A stretch of DNA of 64,000 nucleotides, taken from NCBI GenBank assembly GCA_947488345.1, contig CANKZQ010000007.1:156361-220360 (forward strand). The letters run 5' to 3'. Positions 17,153-26,539 of the stretch are shown piece after piece. Every line of letters starts with the position of its first letter. The first letter of the stretch is position 1. Made by a program: the position numbers and the translations under genes. The notes beneath the pieces were generated by a model, which was given only the letters and a program-made list of their open reading frames with translations, was not told the DNA's origin and did no database searches. This DNA comes from an uncultured Flavobacteriaceae bacterium. GTDB taxonomy: Bacteria > Bacteroidota > Bacteroidia > Flavobacteriales > Flavobacteriaceae.

Positions 17153-18439
17153 TTATAATTGATATATCTTTTCACTTTCTAGAGGTCCTAATTCAAAAGC
17201 ACTTTCCAAGAGTTCTTTTTTGAGATTCATAGCTAATTTTCCCAAATTATTGGCCTTGTATATTTCGGCCATGTGGTACAGTATAGAAGGCTCGAAAGTT
17301 TTGTTTTCGATATATTGCTGAACAATGCTGAGCGCTTTTTTCGAGTCTCCTTTTTTATGATACACCCAAGCCAATAGGTCATACGATTGAGGTGTAGCTC
17401 GGTTTTTTATTTCTTGTTGAGCAATTTCCAGTGCCTTGTTCAAAGTCGCTGTATTTTCCACATAAATCGCCGCAGTATAGTTGTTATACATATCGCCGTA
17501 TTTTTTGTTGGCAACTAGATCGAAATACTGATCTATATAAACATCGCCTCTGTTATTTTGGAAAGCTAATATGTCGGCTTTCAATAATAGGAGGTCTGGC
17601 GTGAGTTTTTTCAATGCAATGGCATCGATGATTCGTAAAGCTTCCGCAGGATTGTTTTCATATGAGAAAACGATCCAAGCGATGCCACGTAGGGCATAGG
17701 TATAATCAGGGTTGATTGTAAGTGCTTTCAAGTAATGTTGATACGAAACTTCGATGTTTCCGGCGTGACCATAAAAGTCAGCTAAATTAGAGTACGACCA
17801 TAGTAAAAGGTTGGTATCATTAATGAGTTCTGCCTTTTTAGTAGCCTTTTCCATCATTCGAATTGCAGCGGTCAAATTACCTTTGTGATCGAGCCATTTC
17901 GATAGACGAATTAAATAGTCAAAATCGTCTTCGTTTTTAATCTTCTGTAAATACATTTCTGCGTTCAAATCATCGCCTAATTCTAAGTAAACATCAAAAA
18001 GCATTTTATGCGTAGAACGTTGTTTTTCTCCAATGCTGCGTGCTATTTTTAGCAATTCTAAAGCTTCTTTAAAGCGATGTTGCGTACTATAATTTTTAGA
18101 CAAGGCATGTAACAATCCGACTTTCTTATATCGAGTTCTCTCATTTGCTACAAGAAGTAATTCTTCTGAATTTTTTAAATCTTCAATGGTTCCATTGCAT
18201 TCGAAAAGAAGCGTGTGCGCAATTGCCAATTGTTGAAGATAGCTCACTTGATTAGGCGCTTTTTCATATTTAGTTTTCCAAAACTGTATCTCTTTTTTTG
18301 CATAATCTAAAGACTCATGTTTTTTGGTTTTTAAAAAAAGATCATAATCATTTATTGCCGTTATTTGCTTTGTATTTTGTTGTGTGCAACTAGTAAAGAT
18401 AATTGCGAGTGCGATGAAGTGTATATATTTTTTGAACAT
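17153..18439 (-). CDS. TPR-repeat lipoprotein
   Basis: A lipoprotein of about 428 residues (MFKKYIHFIALAIIFTSC; lipobox Cys near residue 18) carrying many tetratricopeptide repeats, for example DTNLLLWSYSNLADFYGHAG, and ATPQSYDLLAWVYHKKGDSK. I use the ATG at 18439; the frame opens earlier but without a signal peptide. In Bacteroidota this type of gene accompanies DUF4331 genes, as here. Probably a periplasmic scaffold; the cluster's substrate is unknown. Confidence 0.82.
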   Translation of the reverse strand: MFKKYIHFIALAIIFTSCTQQNTKQITAINDYDLFLKTKKHESLDYAKKEIQFWKTKYEKAPNQVSYLQQLAIAHTLLFECNGTIEDLKNSEELLLVANERTRYKKVGLLHALSKNYSTQHRFKEALELLKIARSIGEKQRSTHKMLFDVYLELGDDLNAEMYLQKIKNEDDFDYLIRLSKWLDHKGNLTAAIRMMEKATKKAELINDTNLLLWSYSNLADFYGHAGNIEVSYQHYLKALTINPDYTYALRGIAWIVFSYENNPAEALRIIDAIALKKLTPDLLLLKADILAFQNNRGDVYIDQYFDLVANKKYGDMYNNYTAAIYVENTATLNKALEIAQQEIKNRATPQSYDLLAWVYHKKGDSKKALSIVQQYIENKTFEPSILYHMAEIYKANNLGKLAMNLKKELLESAFELGPLESEKIYQL

Positions 18440-18465
18440 GGTTTTATAGTTTAATGAATGTAAAA

Positions 18466-18497
18466 CCCAGCACACTCCCTTTTTATAGTGTACTGGG
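18466..18497 (-). terminator. Hairpin between DUF4331 C-part gene and TPR gene
   Basis: On the minus strand CCCAGTACACT pairs with AGTGTGCTGGG (one wobble) and is followed by TTTTAC. It lies downstream of the DUF4331 C-part stop and upstream of the TPR start, so it probably acts as an attenuator that lowers distal expression. Confidence 0.65.
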
Positions 18498-18506
18498 CAG
18501 AAAAAC

Positions 18507-19064
18507 TTACCAAGGCGATGCTAGGTAAGGAAATGAGGTTAAAAAGGGTTTGTCATTGGCGTCAACATTGTCATCGGTAAGACCTGGGTTTTCGCTTCCG
18601 TCTTCACCGCCAAAAATCAATAAGAGCTCAACAGATATAACATCATCTGATAAAGTACGTCCGGTCAATACATTGGTGCCGTCGAAAAAGGTTGTAGTGC
18701 CTGTCGTAGAAACGCCTAAGACATCTGTCGCTAGTAAGCCGGTAAATGTTGCAGCATCTTGACCCAAGGCATTTTTATCACCTGCATTTGCGTAGGCTGG
18801 GCTTAAGGCTTCTAAATTGGTTTGAAACATGCTTTGAAACATAGCGCCTTGTTCGCTAGGAGTTGTCACATTAAAAGTGTCTTTGCTGTTTGAACTTACA
18901 AAAACGGTGTTTACCGCAGGTCTTCCCATTTGATCCGCTTGAGCGAAGGTTCCTGAAAAATCGGGTTCGTTAGTCCTAAGACCGTCATCGTCATTATTAC
19001 AACTCGTTAAAGAGGTGATAGTGAGGATGACCAATAGTATGTGTTTTATATTGTTAATTTTCAT
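18507..19064 (-). CDS. DUF4331-type lipoprotein, C-terminal-half form
   Basis: A 185-residue lipoprotein (MKINNIKHILLVILTITSLTSC, then NNDDDG). The mature part starts with DQMGRPAVNTVFVSS and ends FPYLASPW, both typical of the C-terminal half of long DUF4331 proteins. The preceding gene supplies the N-terminal half, so the family's two halves occur here as separate adjacent genes. Spacing to that gene is 19 bases. Function is unknown; association with an ECF sigma pair suggests stress-linked expression. Confidence 0.8.
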   Translation of the reverse strand: MKINNIKHILLVILTITSLTSCNNDDDGLRTNEPDFSGTFAQADQMGRPAVNTVFVSSNSKDTFNVTTPSEQGAMFQSMFQTNLEALSPAYANAGDKNALGQDAATFTGLLATDVLGVSTTGTTTFFDGTNVLTGRTLSDDVISVELLLIFGGEDGSENPGLTDDNVDANDKPFLTSFPYLASPW

Positions 19065-19083
19065 AATAGAGTATTTTAATAGA

Positions 19084-19731
19084 TTAATTTGTTTTTGTTT
19101 CTACCCAAGTATTTAAAGTGCCGTTTCCGCCAAGCATACTTTTAGGAATTTCTACAACAATTGACAGCACATTGGTTCCTGCGAAAGTGTCAGTGCCAGG
19201 ATTGTTGAAACCAGTAGCATTACCTGCAAGTATTTCATTGAATTGCCCAAAATCAAAGAAAAAGGGATCATCTCGAGGTCCGGCGAAAAATTGCATTCCC
19301 TGATTACTGGTTGTAATTGGATCAGATCCATAAGGTGTAATATCAACAATAGATGAGGTTGCCGCTGTTTGAATCGTGCTATTTAAGCCAGTAGATGGAG
19401 GAGCAAAGGGTCCAAAGAAATACATTTTACCATCTCTGGGAATCGCTTGAATGACTAAGTCTTCGACATTGTCTCCGGTATTATCAATGTTAAATTCGAC
19501 CAGAACATTTTCATTAAAGGTGGCCATAGATGTGGCATTCGGACTTAAAAGACCTTGTACATTAGCAGCAAATACTAAGTTACTTGAATTTTCAGCTTGA
19601 AATGCGAAGTAATCTGTGATATCTGATGTTCCTCCAGAAACAGCAGGAGCATCAATATGATCGGCCGCGACCAATGTGATACCCGTTAAAAGGATTCCAA
19701 GAACCCACAATAGATTTTTTGATTTTCTCAT
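19084..19731 (-). CDS. DUF4331-type exported protein, N-terminal-half form
   Basis: A 215-residue exported protein with the DUF4331 opening ADHIDAPAVSGGTSDITDYFAF and internal NVLVEFNIDNTGDNVEDLVI. It finishes with LSIVVEIPKSMLGGNGTLNTW, where longer homologues continue into the half encoded next door. The signal peptide (MRKSKNLLWVLGILLTGITLV) defines the start. It is first in a minus-strand unit with the C-half, TPR and barrel genes. Likely periplasmic. Confidence 0.85.
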   Translation of the reverse strand: MRKSKNLLWVLGILLTGITLVAADHIDAPAVSGGTSDITDYFAFQAENSSNLVFAANVQGLLSPNATSMATFNENVLVEFNIDNTGDNVEDLVIQAIPRDGKMYFFGPFAPPSTGLNSTIQTAATSSIVDITPYGSDPITTSNQGMQFFAGPRDDPFFFDFGQFNEILAGNATGFNNPGTDTFAGTNVLSIVVEIPKSMLGGNGTLNTWVETKTN

Positions 19732-20021
19732 AATTTGTGTTTTAAAAGTTTACATTTTATTTTTCAAGAACACTTACGAGAATTTTAAGAGGAGGGTTTT
19801 AATTTTGATAAAAAAAATACTTGAATTGTAGATTTAAGGTAAACTATTATCAGTTTTTACCTTCGAAGTTGATAAATGTATTTTTTTTGATTTGTATGTA
19901 AAGTCTGTCTAAAAATTAAAGAGTAATATCAAATGTTAAAGTTTGTAACACCTTTTAATTTCGAGCGTCTTTATAGAGTGAAGTCAATACTTTATTCATT
20001 AAGCCAAAAAGTATACACATT
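19732..20021. other. Intergenic region with divergent promoters
   Basis: This 290-base AT-rich gap separates the DUF4331 unit from a plus-strand gene and must hold both promoters. It contains an imperfect dyad near 19839-19863 (GGTAAACTATTATCAGTTTTTACC). No coding frame or RNA gene is evident. Confidence 0.4.
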
Positions 20022-20525
20022 ATGATAGGATACATGTCAACCATTGTTAAAGAAACTTTACAAGATCGTTATGCAAAACTTCGTTTTTTAATAGGAGAGT
20101 ATGATGTCATCGCTTATAATTCGGGAGAGGATAATGCCTGGATAAAAGCGGGTAGAGGCACTGCAACCTACTCTTTAGAGGACAATTTTATTACCGAAAA
20201 GGTTGAAATTTACAGAAAAAATAGTGTGATCGCAATGCACAATACTATTGGCTGTGATTTAGAAAAAGATTCATTTAATATGCAAACCCTCGATTATACC
20301 TCTGGTCATATGGACTTTTATAAAGGTTGCATGACGAATGAAATTATTATTTTTTGTAATAATAACTCTGAGATGAAAGCCAAGAATGAATTCGGTGATT
20401 TTTTCTATTTCAAATTGCTCTATAAGCAATTGTCAGAACGAGAAAATGAACTCATCGTGGGGTATTCAAAAGATAATTGTAAGACTTGGTCTCCGTATAT
20501 CAAGAACGTTTACACAAGAAAATAA
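20022..20525 (+). CDS. DUF1579-like small beta-barrel protein
   Basis: A 167-residue cytoplasmic protein without a signal peptide. The pattern RFLIGEYDVIAY, GRGTATYSLEDNFITEKVEIY and ending NCKTWSPYIKNVYTRK resembles lipocalin-like DUF1579 proteins, which measure about 150-170 residues. It has several Cys residues but no clear metal motif. The downstream M19 gene starts 101 bases later on the same strand. No function can be given. Confidence 0.6.
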   Translation: MIGYMSTIVKETLQDRYAKLRFLIGEYDVIAYNSGEDNAWIKAGRGTATYSLEDNFITEKVEIYRKNSVIAMHNTIGCDLEKDSFNMQTLDYTSGHMDFYKGCMTNEIIIFCNNNSEMKAKNEFGDFFYFKLLYKQLSERENELIVGYSKDNCKTWSPYIKNVYTRK

Positions 20526-20626
20526 GAACGCATACGTGCACATAGGAAAAATCCTTTGAAAAAGGGGAAATATCCTGTTGTTTGGTACACAATTTTTGAT
20601 GAAATTGTAGGCTAAATGTGTCAACT

Positions 20627-22378
20627 ATGCAAAAATCAATTGGAGATTTACATTGCCATCCCTCGTTAAAGCCATCGAATAACACCAAGATTAAGGATAT
20701 TTGGAGTTATAAACAGAACTTGTATACCAGAGCCCTATTTAAAGGTTTCCTGAATCTAGGGTTGAGTCCAAGGAAATGGCTGGTAAATTCTTTTGCTAAA
20801 GATTTAGCAAAGCATACACAATGCAATTTAGATAACTGTTATGAAGGGAATAATCGATTACTATTTTTGGCTATTTATCCACCAGAACGCCCTTTTTTAA
20901 AACCAAATAGACCATTTAAAAATGCTACTGGTTTTCAGCGTCTAATTTTAGATAAAGTTTTTGGGATACAACTAGATAAGAAAGTCGACAATAAGATCAT
21001 TAGGGTATTAACCGGATTTTCAAAAGAACGTGTAAATGAATATCTTAAGAATATATACGAATCTGAGTATGTGAACTATTTCGAGGATGATTATCTAAAG
21101 GAGTATGGCTATATAACGCAGAGTGACTTGAGTGTTTCCACAAATGACAAATATGTGTATGATCCGTCATTTAAGTTGGTGCCAGATTTTGAAACATTTA
21201 GTAAGATAAAAAGTAGTCATGTTATTGCAGGAATCATTACTGTAGAAGGAATGCATGCCTTAGGGAATTATAGAAATGAAGATTTATTTAACAAAGAAAC
21301 CATCGATGATCTCGAGGATGAACACAGAGTTAAACTAGAGAACAGTTTTAAGGATAATATAAATGCTCTTAAGGATTCGAGCAAAACTAAATTCCCACCT
21401 TTTTTCATCACTTTTTCTCATCATTTTAATAATCTAATATCGGGTCATGCGAAGAGTTTTGTAGATGCCAAAAACAAGACCATCCCAGGTTTCTCCAATG
21501 TGTTCAATCAACAGAATGGGTTGAATTTAGGAATCACTAATTTTGGTAAAGAATTAATTGAGGATTATTTGTTGTCGAGAAAAAACGGTCCGCGTATTTT
21601 GATAGATACGAAGCATATGTCTTTGAAATCTAGAGATGACTATTATAAAATTGTAAAGAAATTTTGGGCTGCTGGAGATAAAGTACCTATAGTATGTAGT
21701 CATACAGCCATTAATGGGATTCCTACAAGAGATGAAGCCGCTTCACGGAATGACACGAATAAGCTCGATGAAAATTCGTATGTAAGTAGATGGGATATTA
21801 ATGTGACTGATGAAGATCTTCGAGAAATTTTTGATACCGAAGGCATTTTAGGAATATGTATGCATGATGGACGAATGCCAGGCGGCAAGTTTAAAAAAAT
21901 GCTAAAGGATTTTAAAAAGGGTATGTACAATAGCAGAGAATCTGTTAATAGGTTGCATGCTCAAATGTTTCTTACCAATATTTTTCATGTGGTAAAAGTA
22001 AATTTAGCATACATACGTGCTAAAAACAAGGAGAACCCAGGAGCTACTATTGACGAAAAAATGGCCTGGAGTACGGTTTGTTTAGGGTCTGATAATGATG
22101 GGATTGTAGATCCTTTTGATCATTATAATAAAGCAGACGGTTTAGATGAATTTCAACATCGATTACCCAAAGCCATTAAGTTAAATTTTAAACCATATTG
22201 GAAGAAGTTCAAAGTTATTTCTGTTTCAAACAATGCGTGTACATTTTATACAAAAGAGGAGCTTTCTGACTTGCTCTGTGGCTATTCACCTGAAGAAGCT
22301 ATTGAAAAAGTGTTTTCTGATAATCTCGTGCATTTTATGAGCACCTATTTTACAAAACATTACTTGAATAATGGTTAG
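20627..22378 (+). CDS. M19-type dipeptidase/amidohydrolase
   Basis: About 583 residues. The metal-binding start GDLHCHPSLKP, the glutamate-containing ITVEGMHALGN, IDTKHMSLKS, VPIVCSHTAING and LGSDNDGIVDPFD correspond to successive metal and substrate motifs of the membrane dipeptidase (M19) fold. It is longer than typical M19 enzymes (350-400 residues) because of insertions near residues 60-190. I prefer the ATG at 20627 to a GTG nine bases earlier. No signal peptide, so probably cytoplasmic. Confidence 0.75.
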   Translation: MQKSIGDLHCHPSLKPSNNTKIKDIWSYKQNLYTRALFKGFLNLGLSPRKWLVNSFAKDLAKHTQCNLDNCYEGNNRLLFLAIYPPERPFLKPNRPFKNATGFQRLILDKVFGIQLDKKVDNKIIRVLTGFSKERVNEYLKNIYESEYVNYFEDDYLKEYGYITQSDLSVSTNDKYVYDPSFKLVPDFETFSKIKSSHVIAGIITVEGMHALGNYRNEDLFNKETIDDLEDEHRVKLENSFKDNINALKDSSKTKFPPFFITFSHHFNNLISGHAKSFVDAKNKTIPGFSNVFNQQNGLNLGITNFGKELIEDYLLSRKNGPRILIDTKHMSLKSRDDYYKIVKKFWAAGDKVPIVCSHTAINGIPTRDEAASRNDTNKLDENSYVSRWDINVTDEDLREIFDTEGILGICMHDGRMPGGKFKKMLKDFKKGMYNSRESVNRLHAQMFLTNIFHVVKVNLAYIRAKNKENPGATIDEKMAWSTVCLGSDNDGIVDPFDHYNKADGLDEFQHRLPKAIKLNFKPYWKKFKVISVSNNACTFYTKEELSDLLCGYSPEEAIEKVFSDNLVHFMSTYFTKHYLNNG

Positions 22379-22432
22379 GTATGAGGGCGGAAATGAATGT
22401 TTGGATGCGTGTCTATCTAACTTAACTGTCAT

Positions 22433-22831
22433 TTATTTCAATTCTCCACGCTCTTTGAGAAAGGAGAATATTTTTTTATCCACTTCAGAAATGATGTTAA
22501 GGTCTTTGTAATTCAGCCATTTTATTTCTTCAATTTCACTACTCGCTTTTAAAGCCCCGGTATAAGTTGCCGTATAACAGGTCATGATAACATTGATATT
22601 TTCTTTTGCACCGTCAGACTGTGCCGTAAACGTTCCAACGTATTCAGATGAATTCGGAATAATATCGACACTTAATTCTTCTGAGACCTCACGTATTAAG
22701 GTTTGTTCATCACTTTCTCCTGTTTCGTGCTTTCCCCCTGGAATATAATACGTTGTTTTTCCTTTTGATCTAGTACTTAAAATTTGCCCGTTTTGTATTT
22801 CAATAAATGCGATTTTATCTATTTCTTTCAT
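22433..22831 (-). CDS. NUDIX hydrolase
   Basis: A roughly 132-residue NUDIX protein with the box GGKHETGESDEQTLIREVSE followed by ELSV, matching Gx5Ex7REUxEExGU apart from the final Gly position. It hydrolyses a nucleoside diphosphate-linked substrate that cannot be specified. The ATG at 22831 is two bases after the stop of the pseudouridine synthase gene; the frame can also start at a TTG six bases upstream. The two genes form an operon. Confidence 0.9.
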   Translation of the reverse strand: MKEIDKIAFIEIQNGQILSTRSKGKTTYYIPGGKHETGESDEQTLIREVSEELSVDIIPNSSEYVGTFTAQSDGAKENINVIMTCYTATYTGALKASSEIEEIKWLNYKDLNIISEVDKKIFSFLKERGELK

Positions 22832-22833
22832 TA

Positions 22834-23655
22834 TCAATAAGATGTTAGCGCCGTAAATATGTTTTTAAATCGTTGAGGAAATTCATCTTTTACATAAATT
22901 TCGCGGTTGGTAAATGGATGTATAAACTTTAACGAATAAGCATGTAAATATAGCCCTCTACCGTTTAAAATTAGGTGTTTAATTCCATAGTCTTTATCTC
23001 CTAATATAGGATTTCCAATACTGGATAAATGTTTGCGCAACTGGTGTCTTCTACCCGTTTGAGGTTCCATTTGTACTAAGTTAAGTGTGCCAAATTTTTG
23101 TGAAGCAACTGATTCGCATAATGTATAATTTGATTGTGATTGCTTACCATCAATTTTCGTAGTGATTGTACCGCGAGCGTTCATTTCACCAATAGTAACG
23201 GCGAAATACGTCTTTTGAATAACTCTATTTTCGAACAATTTGTTGAGTGCCCGAATGCTACTGCTCGTTTTTCCAATTAATAAGATACCCGTTGTTGCAA
23301 AATCTAAACGGTGAATGGGACGTGGGGTGGTTACATCAGGCAAGCGGCTTTTTGTTATATTTTCCGTTAAGGCATTGCTAATGGTTTTAAAACTATTACC
23401 ACTAATTAGAATACCTGCAGGTTTATGAATGAGTGCTAAATAATCGTCTTCAAATAAGACATCAAGTTGAAGAATAAATTTTTTCTTCGGATCTTTTTGT
23501 TCAATAAGTAATAAATCAATGCGTTCTCCACCGCGTATAAAAGTAGCTGAAGTTGCAATGACATCGTTTACCGTAATACACTTTTTTTTAAGTGCCTTTT
23601 TTAAAGCCGATTTTGTAACGATAGAATGAAAGATATGCACACCGTACTCCTGCAA
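22834..23655 (-). CDS. RluA-family pseudouridine synthase, odd 5' end
   Basis: The protein isomerises uridine to pseudouridine in rRNA or tRNA. An S4-like segment (KALKKKCITVNDVIATSATF) precedes the catalytic domain with HRLDFATTGILLIGK (catalytic Asp), then GRRHQLRKHLSSIGNPILGD. The only usable start in this frame is a TTG at 23655. The frame stays open upstream and encodes a family-like N terminus (FHIVPKLNAPVRLQEYG) with no ATG; an ATG at 23731 lies in another frame. The start is therefore uncertain or damaged. The gene abuts the end of the cassette array. Confidence 0.85.
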   Translation of the reverse strand: MQEYGVHIFHSIVTKSALKKALKKKCITVNDVIATSATFIRGGERIDLLLIEQKDPKKKFILQLDVLFEDDYLALIHKPAGILISGNSFKTISNALTENITKSRLPDVTTPRPIHRLDFATTGILLIGKTSSSIRALNKLFENRVIQKTYFAVTIGEMNARGTITTKIDGKQSQSNYTLCESVASQKFGTLNLVQMEPQTGRRHQLRKHLSSIGNPILGDKDYGIKHLILNGRGLYLHAYSLKFIHPFTNREIYVKDEFPQRFKNIFTALTSY

Positions 23656-23747
23656 ACGTACAGGAGCGTTGAGTTTAGGAACGATATGAAATTCTGTTTG
23701 TTTGATTGTTGATTTTTTGTTTTGATTTCATTTGTATAGTGTATCCT

Positions 23748-23977
23748 TAGACCATCGGTTAGTCGCTATGCTTATTAAAAAATAATGGACAAAAACAGAT
23801 TTGTTTCAATAAGACATTATAACATTATCCACGAGAACAAAGCACTTGTTTAAAGATAGGGGTTTTCGAGCAAGTTACTACGGTCTAGGTTTGATGGAAT
23901 GACACGAGTGAAGAGAATTGGTGCTAGCAAGTCTTACTAAAGAATTTCGCAGTAACTACTTATACCGGTAGTTACAA
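23748..23977 (-). repeat. attC site 1: eroded terminal site of the cassette array
   Basis: This fills the 326-base gene-free gap. The left end CATCGGTTAGTCGCTATG, the middle CACGAGAACAAAGCACTTG near 23830 and the right end TATACCGGTAGTTACAAAC all align with class A sites, but it is about 230 bp long and decayed. It marks the junction with the core chromosome. Confidence 0.55.
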
Positions 23978-23981
23978 ACTG

Positions 23982-25460
23982 TTAATCATGCAAGTTTAAC
24001 CAGTTTTGAGCTTCTTTTGTATACCAATTTTCTGAAAAATTCTTAGCATTTATTATGCTTTCAAAATGGTATTTGGCTTTGTCATTATCTCCTTTTCTGG
24101 TATAATATGTTCCCATATATGAATGTACATATGGATTCTCAGGTTCTTTTTTTAATAATTTCTCACCAATATTTACTATCTGTGTGTCGAACGTGTTGAA
24201 CTCACCAAGTTCCATATAAAAGGCCACATCTTTCAAGAATGACAGATTATGAAGAAGGTTTAGATCGGCATATTGTAGATAGTCAGGATACTCAGAAAAA
24301 ACTATATTCAGTAATTCTTCACTTGATTGTAATTTTTTAGGTTCGTATCTCGCCATGTAAGATTCGGCTAGGGCTTGTGCTAATATTTTTTTTCTATAAA
24401 ATTCTTTATTTGAAGAATGACTTTTAGCTAATGAATGTTGTTTTTGAAATAAATCCATTTCGTCAAGTTGAAATATGTAGTTCTTTAAGAAACTCATTGC
24501 AAATAGGGAAGAAGTAACATCTCCATAAATAAGTCTAGCTGGATCACTCAAAAGATTGTTATTGGCAAGTATCGTTAAAGAGATATTCTTAGACGGTATT
24601 TTTAAAAGTAAACTTGAATAGCAATCATATTGGCCATAAGCCCACATCATGTTTAAACTCTCAAATTTCTGATTAAAGATTCCATATCCATAAGGTACAT
24701 CAGTACTAAATGATGAAAACATTAAATCTTTGGATTTTTTTGATATTAGTTTATTAGTATCTAATGCTCTATTGAAAATTGCCAAATCTTCTAAATTCGA
24801 TACAATACCTGCTGAAGAAGAATAGCCAAAATCTATAAAACCATTTTCAACACCTTTATCTAAAATATAGGGTTTTGCTATGAGTCGTTTTTCTTTGACT
24901 ATTTGAGTCGAATCTTTAAGCAAGAAGGTATTTCTAAGCTTTAGAGGCATAAGAATTTCCTCATTCAATACATTCGCAAAGGATTTATCCGAAGCTCGTT
25001 CAATCACATTTGTTAAAAGCCCAAATCTTGAACTATAATAGAATGCTGTTCCGACCTTTCCTTGAGAAGTATGCGACAGAACGTGTTTTATAAGAATTGA
25101 ATCTCCTAATATTGGTTTCGATAGATACTTATTTATAGGATCTTCAAGTGAAATTTTTTCTTGTTCGACGAGTTTCATTATCAAAACTCCAGAGAATATT
25201 TTTGTTATTGATGCAATCGGAAATACTGTCGTGGCATCTAGTTTAGTTTGTTTTTCTAAGTCAGATACTCCTATATATTTTTGATAAATATTTTCGCCAT
25301 TCTCCTCAACTGATATTGCAAGTCCGGGAATTTGAAAATACTCTTTTAATTCCAACAGTTCAGCAGTGAATTTTTCTGTTTTCTTATTCTGATTCTCATC
25401 TTTTCTTGAACAACTTGAAATAAATAGAAGAAAAATGATAAGTCTGAATGCTAATTTCAT
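23982..25460 (-). CDS. Serine beta-lactamase-fold lipoprotein hydrolase (cassette)
   Basis: A 492-residue lipoprotein (lipobox FISSC) with a class C beta-lactamase/esterase domain. The nucleophile motif is S84-I-T-K87 in PIASITK, with YYSS as second motif. The C-terminal 130 residues are helical and TPR-like (NPYVHSYMGTYYTRKGDNDK). The fold is shared by peptidases, esterases and antibiotic beta-lactamases, so resistance should not be assumed. It is the distal-most cassette of the array; its 3' end is 10 bases from attC 1. Confidence 0.85.
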   Translation of the reverse strand: MKLAFRLIIFLLFISSCSRKDENQNKKTEKFTAELLELKEYFQIPGLAISVEENGENIYQKYIGVSDLEKQTKLDATTVFPIASITKIFSGVLIMKLVEQEKISLEDPINKYLSKPILGDSILIKHVLSHTSQGKVGTAFYYSSRFGLLTNVIERASDKSFANVLNEEILMPLKLRNTFLLKDSTQIVKEKRLIAKPYILDKGVENGFIDFGYSSSAGIVSNLEDLAIFNRALDTNKLISKKSKDLMFSSFSTDVPYGYGIFNQKFESLNMMWAYGQYDCYSSLLLKIPSKNISLTILANNNLLSDPARLIYGDVTSSLFAMSFLKNYIFQLDEMDLFQKQHSLAKSHSSNKEFYRKKILAQALAESYMARYEPKKLQSSEELLNIVFSEYPDYLQYADLNLLHNLSFLKDVAFYMELGEFNTFDTQIVNIGEKLLKKEPENPYVHSYMGTYYTRKGDNDKAKYHFESIINAKNFSENWYTKEAQNWLNLHD

Positions 25461-25481
25461 GAGTTTCTGATAATTGTTTGA

Positions 25482-25637
25482 AATGGTTGAGCTTTGGTTT
25501 TGCTTCGCGAATTATTTTCTCAAGTTCGTATTTATTTGGAACATTTTCAATAAAATGTTGAATAAAAATCTACCCATTTCAATAATTCAAGTGATACGCA
25601 CCAGGCGAATTGGCGAAGCAGTTATAGCAGTTGTTAC
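25482..25637 (-). repeat. attC site 2, long class C
   Basis: Starts AATGGTTGAGCTTTGGTTTTG and ends GTTATAGCAGTTGTTACGC. The inner arm TTTTCTCAAGTTCGTATTTA recurs in sites 4, 12 and 13, defining a third core class. The left box is degenerate. Confidence 0.7.
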
Positions 25638-25650
25638 GCTTCGTACTTTT

Positions 25651-26370
25651 TTAATTTTTGTTTATACAAGTTTCAATAAACTCATTTAAAATTTCTGAAA
25701 TTTTTTCAGGTGTACCGATCATAGGCAAATGACCACTTTCAAGTATTGTTATATTCTGACAATTTAAATTCTTTGCCATTCTCTTTTGAACCGTCATTGG
25801 GAATTCTTTGTCATTTTTCAATGCAACATATAACTTGTTGGTCTTGGGAATTCTTGATTTTGAGTTATCGGTATACAAGTATTTCGATTCAGCGGTAAAG
25901 TTCTGAACAACTGTTTTCGTTTGTGCTGGATTTAAGTCATTACAAAGCCCGTTTTCAATTGCCGATTTTGGTGGCATAGTTCCAGCGATTTTCATTAGTA
26001 TTGGGATTATTAATTTTTGAGGAAATGGAAGACAGGAAATGAATGATTTTCCGTTTTCGGGTATTGCAGAACCAATTCCAACAAATCCGATGATTTTATC
26101 GTTAAGGGACTCGGCAATACGCAGTCCAATGAGTCCTCCAATTGAATGGGTAACGATGATTACTTTTTCTTTTCCAAAGTTTTTGGCATCCGAAATGGCT
26201 TTAGCAACATAATCTTCAAACCTTAACTTAGAATTTTTGTTATTCTTGGTATTCCTATTTGGAAATTCAATCATTAAGGACGAGTAGTTTAAATTGGGAG
26301 CAATTTCTTGCCAAATAAATTTCCCTAATCCTGCGCCATGGATCAATATAATTCCGAATTTGTCTTTCAT
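25651..26370 (-). CDS. Alpha/beta hydrolase (cassette)
   Basis: A 239-residue cytoplasmic alpha/beta hydrolase. It has the oxyanion segment IILIHGAGLGKFIWQ, the nucleophile elbow THSIGG (Ser about residue 77), and the catalytic His in LESGHLPMIGTPEKI near the end. Salicylate-esterase-like lipases share this spacing, but the substrate is unknown. Single-gene cassette flanked by attC 2 and attC 3, with about 14 bases between R' box and stop. Confidence 0.88.
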   Translation of the reverse strand: MKDKFGIILIHGAGLGKFIWQEIAPNLNYSSLMIEFPNRNTKNNKNSKLRFEDYVAKAISDAKNFGKEKVIIVTHSIGGLIGLRIAESLNDKIIGFVGIGSAIPENGKSFISCLPFPQKLIIPILMKIAGTMPPKSAIENGLCNDLNPAQTKTVVQNFTAESKYLYTDNSKSRIPKTNKLYVALKNDKEFPMTVQKRMAKNLNCQNITILESGHLPMIGTPEKISEILNEFIETCINKN

Positions 26371-26403
26371 CTATAAGATATTTTCAGATTAAACAAAATG
26401 ACC

Positions 26404-26534
26404 TATTAAACGCTTGAGCCTGTTCGTTAGAGTTACTGCAGTTAAATATGCCTTAACAATTTGATTTAGCAGGCTATCAGGTCACTATTTCAATTCGTTT
26501 TAACAATTATTATAATTTTTATACCGCGTTATCG
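26404..26534 (-). repeat. attC site 3, strongly eroded
   Basis: Position and length (about 130 bp) fit, and the right end TTATACCGCGTTATCGCC keeps the GTT box, but the left end TTAAACGCTTGAGCCTG has drifted. Confidence 0.5.
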
Positions 26535-26539
26535 CCAGC

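Noticed and set aside
23982..25460. Calling the beta-lactamase-fold genes antibiotic-resistance genes
   Set aside because: The fold and SxxK motif are shared by esterases and peptidases; nothing in the sequence shows beta-lactam specificity.
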